Shown here: in pieces, positions 55,107 to 64,000 of the stretch
How the letters are laid out: every line of letters starts with the position of its first letter
Numbering within the stretch: position 1 is the stretch's first letter
Source of the DNA: Hyaloscypha bicolor E
Taxonomy: Eukaryota; Ascomycota; Leotiomycetes; Helotiales; Hyaloscyphaceae
Reading direction: 5' to 3'
Length of the DNA: 64,000 nucleotides
NCBI RefSeq assembly: GCF_002865645.1
Contig: NW_020194555.1
Span: forward strand, 1,762,288 to 1,826,287
Made by a program: the position numbers and the translations under genes
Notes under the pieces: model-generated
Database searches by the model: none
The model's input: only the letters and a program-made list of their open reading frames with translations
What the model was told of the DNA's origin: nothing

Positions 55107-55913
55107 CTATTGAAACTCCCCAAATTCGCCGTCATCAAATCCCATATCTTCTATCGATCCCGGCCGCGGCGGTTCAAACGTCTGGCTTAATCTTTTCTGC
55201 GTCTTAATCTCTTGTGCACTCGGCGGTGGGGGCAAGAAAGATCCCAAACCTCCTCCTCCAGGCGGAGGCGGTAACGAGAAACCGCTCAATCCTTTACTAC
55301 TTTGATCGTCCTCCTTTGGTGGATGTCTTCTCCCCATCCCTCTTCCTCCAATATTAACCGTAATCGTCTCGCCTTCCTTCAAACTAAAGTCCTTCATTTC
55401 CGGTAGCTTGTCCTCCTTCAGCACCTTCTTCCCTCCCGCCTTCCCATTATCCTCAATCCCCAACGTCTTCCTAACCTCCTGCAGCGCAACACTAAAATCA
55501 AACGCCTCACTCCGCTCCTCAAACCCGATACCCAAGACCGCCTTCCTCCCCCCCTCTCCTTGCACCCTCACGGCAAAGAACCGACTCGAATCCAGCACCT
55601 GTTCAACCACTGAACTCGCCGTGTACGGCGCGGCCGCAAACAGCTGTCCATTCTTTGGGTCCTCCAAGAGAATATCTGTTTTTATGGTCTCGCCAGTTGA
55701 GGAGGGGTTTGGGATAGCGGTTTCGAGAATTCGTATGCGTGCGGTGAAGATCTGGCGCTTGCTGTTGTCGGCGGTCCAGGCAGCGGCTACATAACCTCTG
55801 GTGCTAGTGAGAGGGGGGATGTTGTAGACGTGCACGGAGTTGGCGATGAAGAGGATCCGCTGGATGGCGTCGTTGGGGAGGGGCTGGCCAGTTGCGGGGT
55901 CAATGGTCTCCAT
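55107..55913 (-). CDS. NECAP-type adaptin-ear-binding endocytic protein
   Basis: Clathrin-coat accessory protein acting with AP-2 in endocytosis. Single exon, 268 residues from the ATG at 55913. The PHear-like NECAP domain fills about 15-175: RILFIANSVHVYNIPPLTST, RGYVAAAWTADNSKRQIFTA, SSRFFAVRVQGEGGRKAVLG, IGFEERSEAFDFSVALQEV, and KEGETITVNIGG. The Pro/Gly-rich tail (GFSLPPPPGGGGLGSFLPPP) ends DDGEFGEFQ, resembling the WxxF-like adaptin-ear-binding ends of animal NECAPs but with F in place of W. Fungal role inferred from animal NECAP. Confidence 0.92.
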   Translation of the reverse strand: METIDPATGQPLPNDAIQRILFIANSVHVYNIPPLTSTRGYVAAAWTADNSKRQIFTARIRILETAIPNPSSTGETIKTDILLEDPKNGQLFAAAPYTASSVVEQVLDSSRFFAVRVQGEGGRKAVLGIGFEERSEAFDFSVALQEVRKTLGIEDNGKAGGKKVLKEDKLPEMKDFSLKEGETITVNIGGRGMGRRHPPKEDDQSSKGLSGFSLPPPPGGGGLGSFLPPPPSAQEIKTQKRLSQTFEPPRPGSIEDMGFDDGEFGEFQ

Positions 55914-56454
55914 TGCTGGGAGATGGGGTGTCAAATCGAGGCAATGGAGTGTTATACTGAGACGGTGCGCATTTTAGGATGGGGAGGGGAGATGGGAGGT
56001 GTTAGAAGAGACGATATTGAGACGCTGGCAGCTTTGTGGGATCTCCAATCACTGCGGTCCGTCTGTGAACATGCACCGAGCAACTTTTAGGGACACTTTC
56101 GCGAAGCCTATCGCTATCTTAGCGCGCTTAGCCCGGCCAGGGGGCCTTGACGGTCACGTGGATCCAACTTCCCCTGCGCCCTGCCCTGTTGATTTTGGTT
56201 TTTGGAAGTATGTTCCTCTCCAGAGCTCAATGCCTTCACGTTTCCACTCTAAAAGGTGGCCTCATGAGATCTATGAACAATAGAAGGCACAGAAGCCCAC
56301 AGTAAGCTTTCCCCTACCAAGCTAGCACTTCCACTGGCTCTTTTAGTGTCGCGCCGTCGCTGCTGTTCGCTGACGAGAAATTCCAGCAACCTCACAGCCA
56401 TATGAAGGGAGTGCAACACCTCCTCTTACCGGCCATCCCCCAGCATTGGAACGA
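55914..56454. other. divergent promoter region of NECAP and eIF2B alpha genes
   Basis: 541 bp between the two start codons. No gene is visible. A TCACGTG E-box lies near 56154. Confidence 0.5.
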
Positions 56455-57618
56455 ATGGCTTCCCCGGGCAACATCCCTCAAAATGAGAAATCAAAGTCCT
56501 TCGAGTAAGCTCCCCCCTTTTATACTTTCTCGATACACAGATGTTGACTCATCCGTCCAAAGTATCGTGGAAACCTACCACCAACTCTTGAAGGAAGACC
56601 CCGATCTGACAATGCCCGTCGCCGCAATCGAGGCCCTGATTGAGCTCCTCGTGCAGTCCCGCGCCGTCACTGTCTACGAAACCCTCGACCTGGTCAAGAC
56701 TCAATCGGACTACCTCAAGTCCCGAATACCCAACTCCATATCTCTTTCTGCCGGAACAGATTTGTTTCAACGGTATATGATAAGCTCGTTGAAGCCGAGC
56801 AGCACGGGGAACTTTGATACGATGAGACAGCATCTGCTGAGTAATGGCAGGCTGTTTGTGAGTAGGGCGAAGGCGGGCAGGGAGAAGATTGCCACGTATG
56901 GAAGGCACTTTGTGAGGGATGGTAGTGTGGTACTTACGCATGGAGGAAGCAGAGTAGTGGGCGCACTGCTAGGGAAGGCGGCAGAGGCGAGCAAGAGCGG
57001 TGGAAATGTCAGGTTCAAGGTCATCTATGTTATGAATGATGCGAGGAGTTCGGAGAGTAAGGCGGTGGTTTCTACGTTGAGAGCAAAGGGTGTCCCTGTT
57101 GCTACGATCAGTGAGGGTGCTGTTGGGTATGCTATGGGAAAGGTCAATTTGGTGATTGTTGGTGCTGAAGGGGTCGTGGAGAATGGAGGCATCATCTCGA
57201 GATTGGGCACATATCAGATCGCTCTGCTTGCAAAAGCTGCAGGAAAGCCGTTCTATGTTGCCGCCGAGAGTCACAAGTTTGTTCGACTCTACCCGTTGGG
57301 ACAATATGATCTTGGTATCGATCAGGAGGTCATTGTATTCAAGACGGATAAGGAGGACTTGAGCTCGGAGGAAAAGAAATTCGCGGAACGAACACCAGAG
57401 ATTGAGGAGAAGAAGGAGTATTTTGCTCCTGGCATGGATATGCCGAAGCCGAACACTGCTGTAGATGCTGTTGATTTTACGGTAAGATCAACTTCTCCAG
57501 ACGTCAACATTAAGCTTACTTTACATAGCCTCCGGCTCTTGTTTCAGCACTCATCACTGAAGAGGGAGTGTTGACTCCTAGTGCTGTCAGTGAGGAGCTC
57601 ATTAGTGTGTGGTGGTGA
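56455..57618 (+). CDS. gcn3: eIF2B alpha subunit
   Basis: Regulatory subunit of the guanine nucleotide exchange factor eIF2B that senses phosphorylated eIF2 (yeast Gcn3, 305 residues). Exons 56455-56504, 56563-57481, 57529-57618 (352 residues). The start MASPGNIPQNEKSKSF joins across a 58-nt intron to DIVETYHQLLKEDPDLTMPV, the usual family N-terminus; the acceptor is AAAG before TATCGTGG. The frame is also open through this intron, so an unspliced reading is possible but fits the family less well. The core has SLSAGTDLFQRYMISSLK, ILTHGGSRVV-like VVLTHGGSRVVGALL, VIVGAEGVVENGGIISRLGT, AKAAGKPFYVAAESHKFVRL. The last exon ends EELISVWW, close to the usual C-terminus. Confidence 0.95.
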
Positions 57619-57981
57619 AGGACCTCCAACGACACGATGAGAGAAAACAAGCTAGTGAAATCTTCCAGACAGGGACTTAAAACCACACATTCTCGGGAGA
57701 AGGGACTAGCCAGATCTAGACCGCACCCCAGATGCCAATGGGAAGGAAAGACCCAATACTTTCCGTCACGGATATTCGAGACGGAAGAGTGCTAGGATGG
57801 CATTATGACATAGCCAGAAAAGATCGCAATAAAAAAATCTTGTGAGGTAACAAGAGCCACATAAAGATATACTGCCCTTCGGAATCCCTCCCAGAAGTTC
57901 AACATCTTTATCTGTTTCTTTGATGCCCTTTTCATCTTGTCCGAAAACGGCAATAGTTTACCCTTTCAGGCTTTTTTAGCG
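57619..57981. other. intergenic region
   Basis: 363 bp downstream of gcn3. Nothing recognisable. Confidence 0.4.
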
Positions 57982-59142
57982 TTAGTAACGTCTTCTGGGT
58001 TTCCATGATTGCTTTTTTCTTCCCTTCTGCCTTGCATCTCGTCTTCCGATTTGATTACAAAACACAGTCGTCTTCCGTGCGCAGCACTGTAGTACGGTTT
58101 GGCCCGGAATTCGGGAACTCACATCCGCCTCCTGGTTGTGAGTTGACAGTCGGTTTCCATGGATGGACGAAACAAAGCGGGCTGTTCTGGCGTCCCCAGT
58201 GTTTGTCGGCAAGTCGTCCCATTCCTGGATAAGCAGCTTTCTGGGAGACACCCAGTCTAGTACGTTCTCACCGCTGTCCTCTTCGTCAGGAAACCCTGCT
58301 TCGACTATTGTTCCGTCCTCAAGCTCACTGACTGCCTCACCGTGTGGCTCGATCTTCCTTGTCGTCATCCTCAGGTTCAGGTGCTGCCTCAGAAATCCTG
58401 TCCCATCTCACTCTCTCAGCCGCCGCAAGGGGGGTTTCCGCGTTATACATACGCTCGTTGGCCTCATTAACTACCGGAGGAAAGGCGGGTTTTGACCAGT
58501 CGGCAATGTACTTATTTCAAATCTAAACACATATCCAACAGGTGTTCGACGTCCAAGCGCACATAAACTACCAAGTAATTCAGTGACCAAAATCGCATTT
58601 TCCACACTTTCCGCCACCTGTACCCAGGCCTTCATATCCTCTCTGAGCTGGGAGGACCAGTTCATCCACAGGACCGGTTTTTCGCCCTTCGACCTGAGCC
58701 AACGACCAGTGGTGTGGGGAACTTCTGACAACAGTCGAACTTTTCACGAGGCAGCTTGATAACCGTACACTTCGCATCATCGAACTCTGCCCAGGACTCG
58801 TCAGTGCGCAGTTGAAGCTTGATGTATCCTCGGCATGCCATCTCGTCGAACTTCGTGGAGGTGATGGATGGCTAGAGAGGCAATAAGCTGCCTTGGTTTC
58901 TTTCTGCTGCTGAAGCGTACTCTCCCAGCACTCCTCACAAAAGCTTTCAGGGCTCAATACAAAGGTCCGACCTCACCACGAGAAATCCCAGCGTGCACCA
59001 TGCCCCCTCTTATATTATCACCTCGGAAGACTAGCTGATCAGGTTCCCCTGCAGCTTGTCGCAGTTCAAACGACCGGGAGTGAGCGAGGTCATCAAACAG
59101 GGTATCTTCTGGATCACCAAAGAGGCATCTCTCAATTGCCAA
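57982..59142 (-). pseudogene. decayed gene, several frames
   Basis: Protein-like stretches on the minus strand follow one another in different frames: from 59142 AIERCLFGDPEDTLFDDLAH and FELRQAAGEPDQLVFRGDNI; then around 58,850-58,700 YIKLQLRTDESWAEFDDAKC and TVIKLPREKFDCCQKFPTPL; then 58731-58520 MNWSSQLREDMKAWVQVAES and YVFRFEIST; then 58368-58160 KIEPHGEAVSELEDGTIVEA and VSPRKLLIQEWDDLPTNT. No set of splice sites I could see joins all pieces. Read as a gene with frameshifts and possibly former introns. The product is not recognised. Confidence 0.35.
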
Positions 59143-59604
59143 TAATGTGACAATCTAAGTCGGGTCCCCGATCAGGTTTTCACAGTGCTTTGGCGGGTAG
59201 GCGGTGAACCTGATGCCTCTTGGAGACCCTTGTTTATAAATATCTCCTCCACCTTTCAACCACCGGAGGGTGATCTCGACCAAGATACCAAGCATGTTAA
59301 GGAATCGTAGAAATCTGATATCTCTCCATCAGAAAACATCCCACACTCAGTCGTCCGGCAGGACATATCAGGTCGTGGTGTTGCAGAGGAGGGCGCGTCG
59401 AAAATGAGAGGTTATGTCGGATTTGGAGGTTGAAAAGCGAATTCCCCGGAACTTTGGTGAGCCTTGAGTGTCAAGTCCCGTTCCCTCCCTCCTTAAAACC
59501 CAACCCCACCACATCTAGGAACCACTCTCACCTCATTCGCCTCCCGCATCGCCTCCCAATCTCATAATCTATACATCCCTGTCAACTCAATAAACTCAGA
59601 CAAT
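59143..59604. other. intergenic region between relics
   Basis: About 460 bp. CT-rich near 59480-59600, promoter-like for the plus-strand relic. No gene is seen. Confidence 0.4.
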
Positions 59605-60734
59605 ATGCCACCGAAAGTGGGTTACCCCGCAGCCGAGGTATCAGAAGCAGCCATCTTGGAGTAACTTCTACGCCTACAAAGAAGGAAGGATTGAGATCAA
59701 GGATGCCTTGGAAAGAACTTGATCATTATGGGATGCCCTCTCTGACCTACAACGGTTCAAAATAATCATCAGGGCATTGAACGTGACACTCAGAGGGGAT
59801 CCTTTCCATACAACACGAGTCATTTCAAAACTCCCTTCAGTCGCAGCAACTATCACCGACAAAGACGAACGAACGACGACCGCCTTGCATCACGCCTTCT
59901 GTTGTGCTCTGAAGGCGGCGATCCACATCTCATCAGATCAGATTGACGTGTTGATTCTGCAACTTTCCAATAACAACGTCGATGGAGTGGCCTATACCTC
60001 GACTGCATACGCCGTTAAGATACTGGTTCTATTTCCACTGGCTCCTGAAGACACCAAGATTGACTTCGAGAGAATTGCAGCAGCACTTAACAATGAGATG
60101 GACAAGGAAGCACATCTACGGACATAAGCGAGATTTCCTCTGTTGAAGCCGTCTTCATCATATTCATCACAGCTTTCCAATCTATGAGAAGATACTCCAA
60201 TTGCAGTCATTGCAAGTTCAACCCAGCGCAGAGCGCGCAAAGCAGCTAGCACAAGGCAAAGCAGAGAAGCTAGTGACGATACATGAAGCAGGGGTGAATA
60301 AAAGTGGCAGATGAAGGAGCAGAAGAACAAGCAGACGACCCGCGAGAAGCAGGCGCACGACTTGAACACAACTATGACTGGGACAGTACGCGGAGACGCT
60401 AGGGTTGTTAGATTTTGTATAGCGGTGATTAGTGGGAGAGGACTCATACCCGGGAAATATAGAGGCGTGGGTGGACGATAAGGGCAAGATAACCATTAAG
60501 TACAAATTGGCAAGATGTCGTGTCTTCAAGCACATGCAGATCCTAGAGGCCAGTTATGGACGAGTGGAGTATTGTAATACGGATAGGAAGGATGGGCAAA
60601 ATCTGCCAATGGCCAGCCACTGTCTTGAAGCTGAGGTGAAATGGGACCTCGCTTACTCTTGTGAATTCGCTTCCCCCTTTTTACTCCACATCCACCTTAA
60701 CTTATTTAACTATTCTAGTCACTTTAGCATTTAA
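59605..60734 (+). pseudogene. decayed gene on the plus strand
   Basis: The ATG at 59605 (MPPKVGYPAAEVSEAAILE) stops after 19 codons. Further on a frame reads KDALERT, TGA, SLWDALSDLQRFKIIIRALN and then runs open to 60127 (VISKLPSVAATITDKDERTT, YAVKILVLFPLAPEDTKIDF). The TGA could be a mutated CGA. A separate piece at 60432-60734 reads NIEAWVDDKGKITIKYKLAR and HMQILEASYGRVEYCNTDRK. The coding character is good but the frame is broken, so this looks like an old gene, not an active one. A multi-exon gene cannot be excluded. Family unknown. Confidence 0.35.
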
Positions 60735-60953
60735 AGAATAATCTGGTAGATGACCGAAAGCAAAATCTATCACGGCACTAGTAATAAGATAATGGGTTGT
60801 GGTATCACGTGATAACAGGTGTTTGAGTTCGGCTTTTTGCGTCCAAAATTTGACGAAGGTCGTATGTAACGAAATAAGCGATTTTTCGAAAATGCTATCG
60901 ATGTTTCGCCAAAATTCAAGACCCAAACTTGAATTTGACAGACTCTTAAAACG

Positions 60954-61042
60954 GGGTGCTTGGCGCAATGGTAGCGCGCGGTCCTCCTACTGCTGCAAAG
61001 CTGTAAGACTGAGGTTGAGGGTTCGGTATGCGTCTCTGTCCC
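60954..61042 (+). tRNA. degenerate tRNA-Arg(CCT)-like sequence with intron
   Basis: The 5' half fits a tRNA well: A-box TGGCGCAATGGTAGCG with D-stem GCGC/GCGC (60963-60977), anticodon stem CGGTC (60979-60983) pairing with GACTG (61007-61011), T at position 33, anticodon CCT at 60986-60988, A at 37, and a 16-nt insertion after position 37, where fungal tRNA introns sit. The 3' half is poor: the B-box reads GGTTCGGTATG in place of GGTTCGANTCC, and neither the T-stem nor the acceptor stem pairs. It is probably a decayed tRNA gene. Confidence 0.35.
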
Positions 61043-61346
61043 CCGGGAAATCGTACTGGACGCTAATCACGCGAAAAGAGTCCCTTGGTGCTCGCGAATA
61101 GCTCTTTTTTGGGGGGGAGGGAGTTATCTTTTGCCTTCGAACCCTTCCGGGATTACTATAGTGGTAATGGCGAAGGTTGGGCCGAGATCTGACAATTTTT
61201 TAGGCTCCTTTCTTGGGTGTAGGCTAAGCGAGGCTGAGCGAGTTTTCCTACTAACCTTAATATTAGTTATTATAGCACCTATACTATTACTAGTATTATT
61301 ATTGTTTTTGTATTTTTAAAGAGGAGAGCTATATACTAGAAGTAGT

Positions 61347-63388
61347 TATCCGTTCGGCTGCGGCCAGCTTGGGGGGTGTTCGGTTCCGGAAAAACTAATA
61401 TTCCGGAGGAACACCAAAACCATACTTCTGTGTTTACATGTAAATAAACCACTTAAACACTCAATTGCACCATAACCACAATGCCTGAAGATACTGTATT
61501 CGATTCTACTAATAAAGGGACCCTCCGGCCTAATGAGGATCCACTGCGCAAGCAGGGGAGTACCTTTAAGCCTATGCAATTACCTCAATTCGACTGGGAA
61601 ATTAACCTACCTGAATACACCTCTCCCGATAACCCTATTACCTTATTTACTATATACTATACACCTGAAATTATCGATTTAATAGTTGCGAAGACGAACG
61701 AGTATTAACGAGAGCCTCAGGACGATTCGTGCCCTTGTGCAAGAGCAAAGAAGTAGTACTCGACTTGCAGTAGAGAGATTTATATCTACTTTGCGATCCG
61801 TATATATATGACCTTATATATATGCAATGAGATTGCAGATTACTGGAATACGAAAAACTTTACTCCCGATTACCCAATTACAAGCTATATGAGTAGGGAC
61901 AGGTTCCAGGAGCTTCATATACGCGTGCGATTTCATGGAAATCAGGAACAAGGCCCATATGAGAAGGTAACCTCTATTTTCCCTACCCTTTTACCTGAAA
62001 CTAGCTAATAAACTACCGAGTAGGTTGAAGCCTTAAGTACACACATTTAGTCAATTAATATGAGCGTTTAGAAGCCTGGAAGGGACTTGGCAGTGGACGA
62101 GATAATCATACGATTTGAAGGTCGATTAAAGGAAACAACTACTGTTCCAAACAAGCCTATACCTACTGGATATAAGGTATGGGGGGCAGCCCAGAGGGGG
62201 TTCTTACTCGTATGGAACTGGTATATTCCTGGTCAAAGAAATGGCCCTGTGGGAGTACGTACTTCCAGGGAGCTTGGTGGGACAATTAAGGCTGGAAATA
62301 GTGGAAATAAGACATAAGCAGTAGTTCTGCACTTGATTAAAAGGTTACCTAAATCTCCTAAAGGTTCTGGATATCACGTTTACCTTAATAATCTCTTTGT
62401 TTCTACTCGCTTCGTCTAATACACTCGTACCCAGGGAGTTGCAATTACTGGAACTTGCAGGATAACTAGGGGAGTTATTAAGGAGCTTCTTGACCTTCAG
62501 AAATCGGATAAAAAGGATATAATACCCTGGGGTAAAACGTATTCCAGGTATATACCCAATAGAGAAGTGTGTTATGTGGGGTGGAAGGATTAAGCTTTTG
62601 TTTTAATAATGTCTTCTTTTATATTAGGTGACGAGCGTGTTTTATGGCAAAGGAAGAGGCCTAAGGAGACTTCTTCTAAAGCAAAGACTATACGAATACC
62701 CTTTAGTAATCAGGCTATAAAGATACTCTCGATTCCTGTAATTGCGGATGAATATAACTATTATATGGGAGCAGTTAACGAGTTTGATTACCTGACTGCT
62801 CAGAACACTGGTTTACGGCACGTGGAGCGAGGAGGGCACCAAGCACTAGAGCACTGGCTACTTCGTACGGTTCTAATTAATTACTATTTACTTGCTTTAT
62901 GCAGTAATGTGCCAGAACCTAGGGAAGTAAGCTTTAGGAGCTAGCAAGACTTCAGGAGGCAGCTTGTTTATGCACTAGTTACTAAGGGTAGAAGCAGTAG
63001 TGAGATCTGTCCAAAGAGAAGAATATCACGAATTAGCCAGAGAGCTAATTATATACCTGTAAGCTCACATAAGATCGTAAATCTCAGTAGAAGGGGTATA
63101 TATATATATGTTGTAAGGGACTGAGATTCAAGGATCGGCCAAGAAAGCGGATTGCACTAGCTCAAATTGCATCGAACCAAGGCAGGGAAAGCTCTACGCA
63201 CGAGTCTGTTTACGGCTGTAAACAATGCGATGTTCATCTATGTAAGGATCGTGGTTGTTTTGATGTATTTCATAGATAAAGATAGAATTGATTAATTTGA
63301 GGGGGAAATCCAGTCCTCTGATTGGCTAGAATTAAGCGAAAAGCAGTGTGCACGGACCACCCCCAAGCTGGCCGCAGCGGAACGGATA
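61347..63388 (+). mobile_element. piggyBac-type DNA transposon, inactive
   Basis: 2042 bp between inverted terminal repeats of about 30 bp. The left end is TATCCGTTCGGCTGCGGCCA followed by GCTTGGGGGG; the right end, read on the minus strand, is TATCCGTTCCGCTGCGGCCA followed by GCTTGGGGGT. A transposase remnant with many stops fills the middle. I see no TTAA duplication at the edges, which piggyBac insertions normally leave; the flanks may have mutated or the true ends may lie slightly elsewhere. Confidence 0.8.
61481..62944 (+). pseudogene. piggyBac-like transposase remnant
   Basis: Starts MPEDTVFDSTNKGTLRPNED. Pieces in successive frames match the DDE_Tnp_1_7 plan: ADYWNTKNFTPDYPITSYMS followed by RDRFQELHIRVRFHGN; AVDEIIIRFEGRLKETTTVP, with the first catalytic Asp, then NKPIPTGYKVWGAAQRGFLL; GYHVYLNNLFVSTRF, where the second catalytic Asp appears as Asn; GTCRITRGVIKELLDLQKSD; and the C-terminal VIADEYNYYMGAVNEFDYLT. 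The frame is interrupted by TAA, TAG and TGA codons (for example at 61706-61708 and after VSTRFV) and by frame changes. The stops are mostly explained by C-to-T or G-to-A changes, as in fungal repeat-induced point mutation. Confidence 0.8.
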
Positions 63389-64000
63389 GCTAATATATAA
63401 TAGCTTTCTCTAAATTCTAGTTATAAAATATTTTCTTTTAATATTATATATAAAAATACTTATTAATAAAATATTCTAAATATTACTTTTTCTTCTATAG
63501 TAATTTCAGAGAAAGTACTATATTCTGGCTATATTTGAATTATATCTAATTCGAGGAATTTATTATAATTTAGATTTTAATATTTTAGTTATTTAATATA
63601 ATTATTTAATAGCTAATATAGGAATATATATAGAAATATTTAGAATATTAAGTTTTTTAGAAGCTAGTATATTACGGGTATATTTTACTTTTATAACTTT
63701 TTATATTCTAGCTTTTCTTTTTTTAATTTTAAATTATTTTTAAAAAAGATTTTCTATTTTACTCTATTTAACAAGCGAACGGCAAACTAGCTATTGCTTT
63801 TAACTGATTTTGTCGCGGTTTTCCATAGCCGATTTGCCAAAATCTCGCGCTGCTCTAACCCTCATTCAGCTAGTGGGTCAAAGCGGCATGACCCTCGTTG
63901 AATCAACACCGAAAACAAAAGAGCAATGTCGGTTGTGCATTCAGAAACGGCTTCTCGGGATTCTTAAAGGGCTCACCATGGCTAGGTATCATATTTCTTC
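63389..64000. other. AT-rich tail next to the transposon
   Basis: 63,390-63,770 is almost entirely A and T with many TATA, TTAT and AATAT words and no reading frame, as in repeat-induced-mutation-affected repeats. From 63,780 composition returns to normal. The last 220 bp contain only a short frame (MSVVHSETASRDS) near 63927 and no recognisable gene. Confidence 0.5.

Noticed and set aside
56402..56562. An N-terminal extension of eIF2B alpha beginning at 56402 and reading through the first intron
   Set aside because: The frame is open, but splicing 56504 to 56563 gives MASPGNIPQNEKSKSF joined to DIVETYHQLLKED, which fits the family start much better.

Overview
The window is nuclear DNA of a filamentous ascomycete (Pezizomycotina). 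The evidence is short spliceosomal introns (about 45-120 nt, GT-AG with CTRAY-like branch points), compact genes on both strands, and fungus-specific genes: two myosin-motor chitin synthases in head-to-head order, Mdv1, Ufe1 and Alg3. A Leotiomycetes-type genome is my guess from the protein flavour; it is not proven here. No operons, CRISPR arrays or bacterial features are present. All exon coordinates were placed by hand from splice signals and checked for reading phase.

Layout. 1-2.9 kb is gene-free, low-complexity promoter-like DNA. 2.9-12.6 kb is a dense housekeeping block: a membrane protein with a Cys-rich ectodomain and a cytoplasmic SH3 domain, GMP synthase (gua1), Bcp1, chorismate mutase (aro7) and the mitochondrial fission WD40 protein Mdv1. 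13.9-18.1 kb holds a divergent pair, a monocarboxylate/riboflavin-type MFS carrier and an aldo-keto reductase. 19-23.5 kb holds an acidic nuclear-looking protein, a small mitochondrial-looking coiled-coil protein, alg3 (with a GC-AG intron) and an eIF1A-domain protein. 24.1-30.9 kb holds a short gene relic, a DHA1/QDR-type MFS exporter, the ER t-SNARE ufe1 bracketed by two inverted copies of a TA-flanked MITE, and an aspartate aminotransferase.

31-36.9 kb is poorer: a frame-broken gene relic, a xylitol/sorbitol-dehydrogenase-like enzyme (second GC-AG intron) and a second, long-armed MITE. 36.9-50.5 kb is the centrepiece: csmB (class VI) and csmA (class V) chitin synthases, divergently transcribed from a 2.2 kb shared region. 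Both are expected at hyphal tips and septa in cell-wall synthesis. 51-57.6 kb has an unknown 230-residue protein, a repeat-containing reading frame interrupted by a TGA, a NECAP-type endocytic adaptor and the eIF2B alpha subunit (gcn3).

57.9-64 kb is decaying DNA: broken reading frames, a degenerate tRNA-like sequence, a dead piggyBac-type transposon with intact terminal inverted repeats, and a very AT-rich tail consistent with repeat-induced mutation.

Most intact genes are ordinary cellular functions. I found no convincing new multi-gene system. The items most worth a second look are the MITE pair around ufe1, the two GC-AG introns, the interrupted 53-55 kb frame, the SH3 membrane protein and the relic at 31-33 kb.
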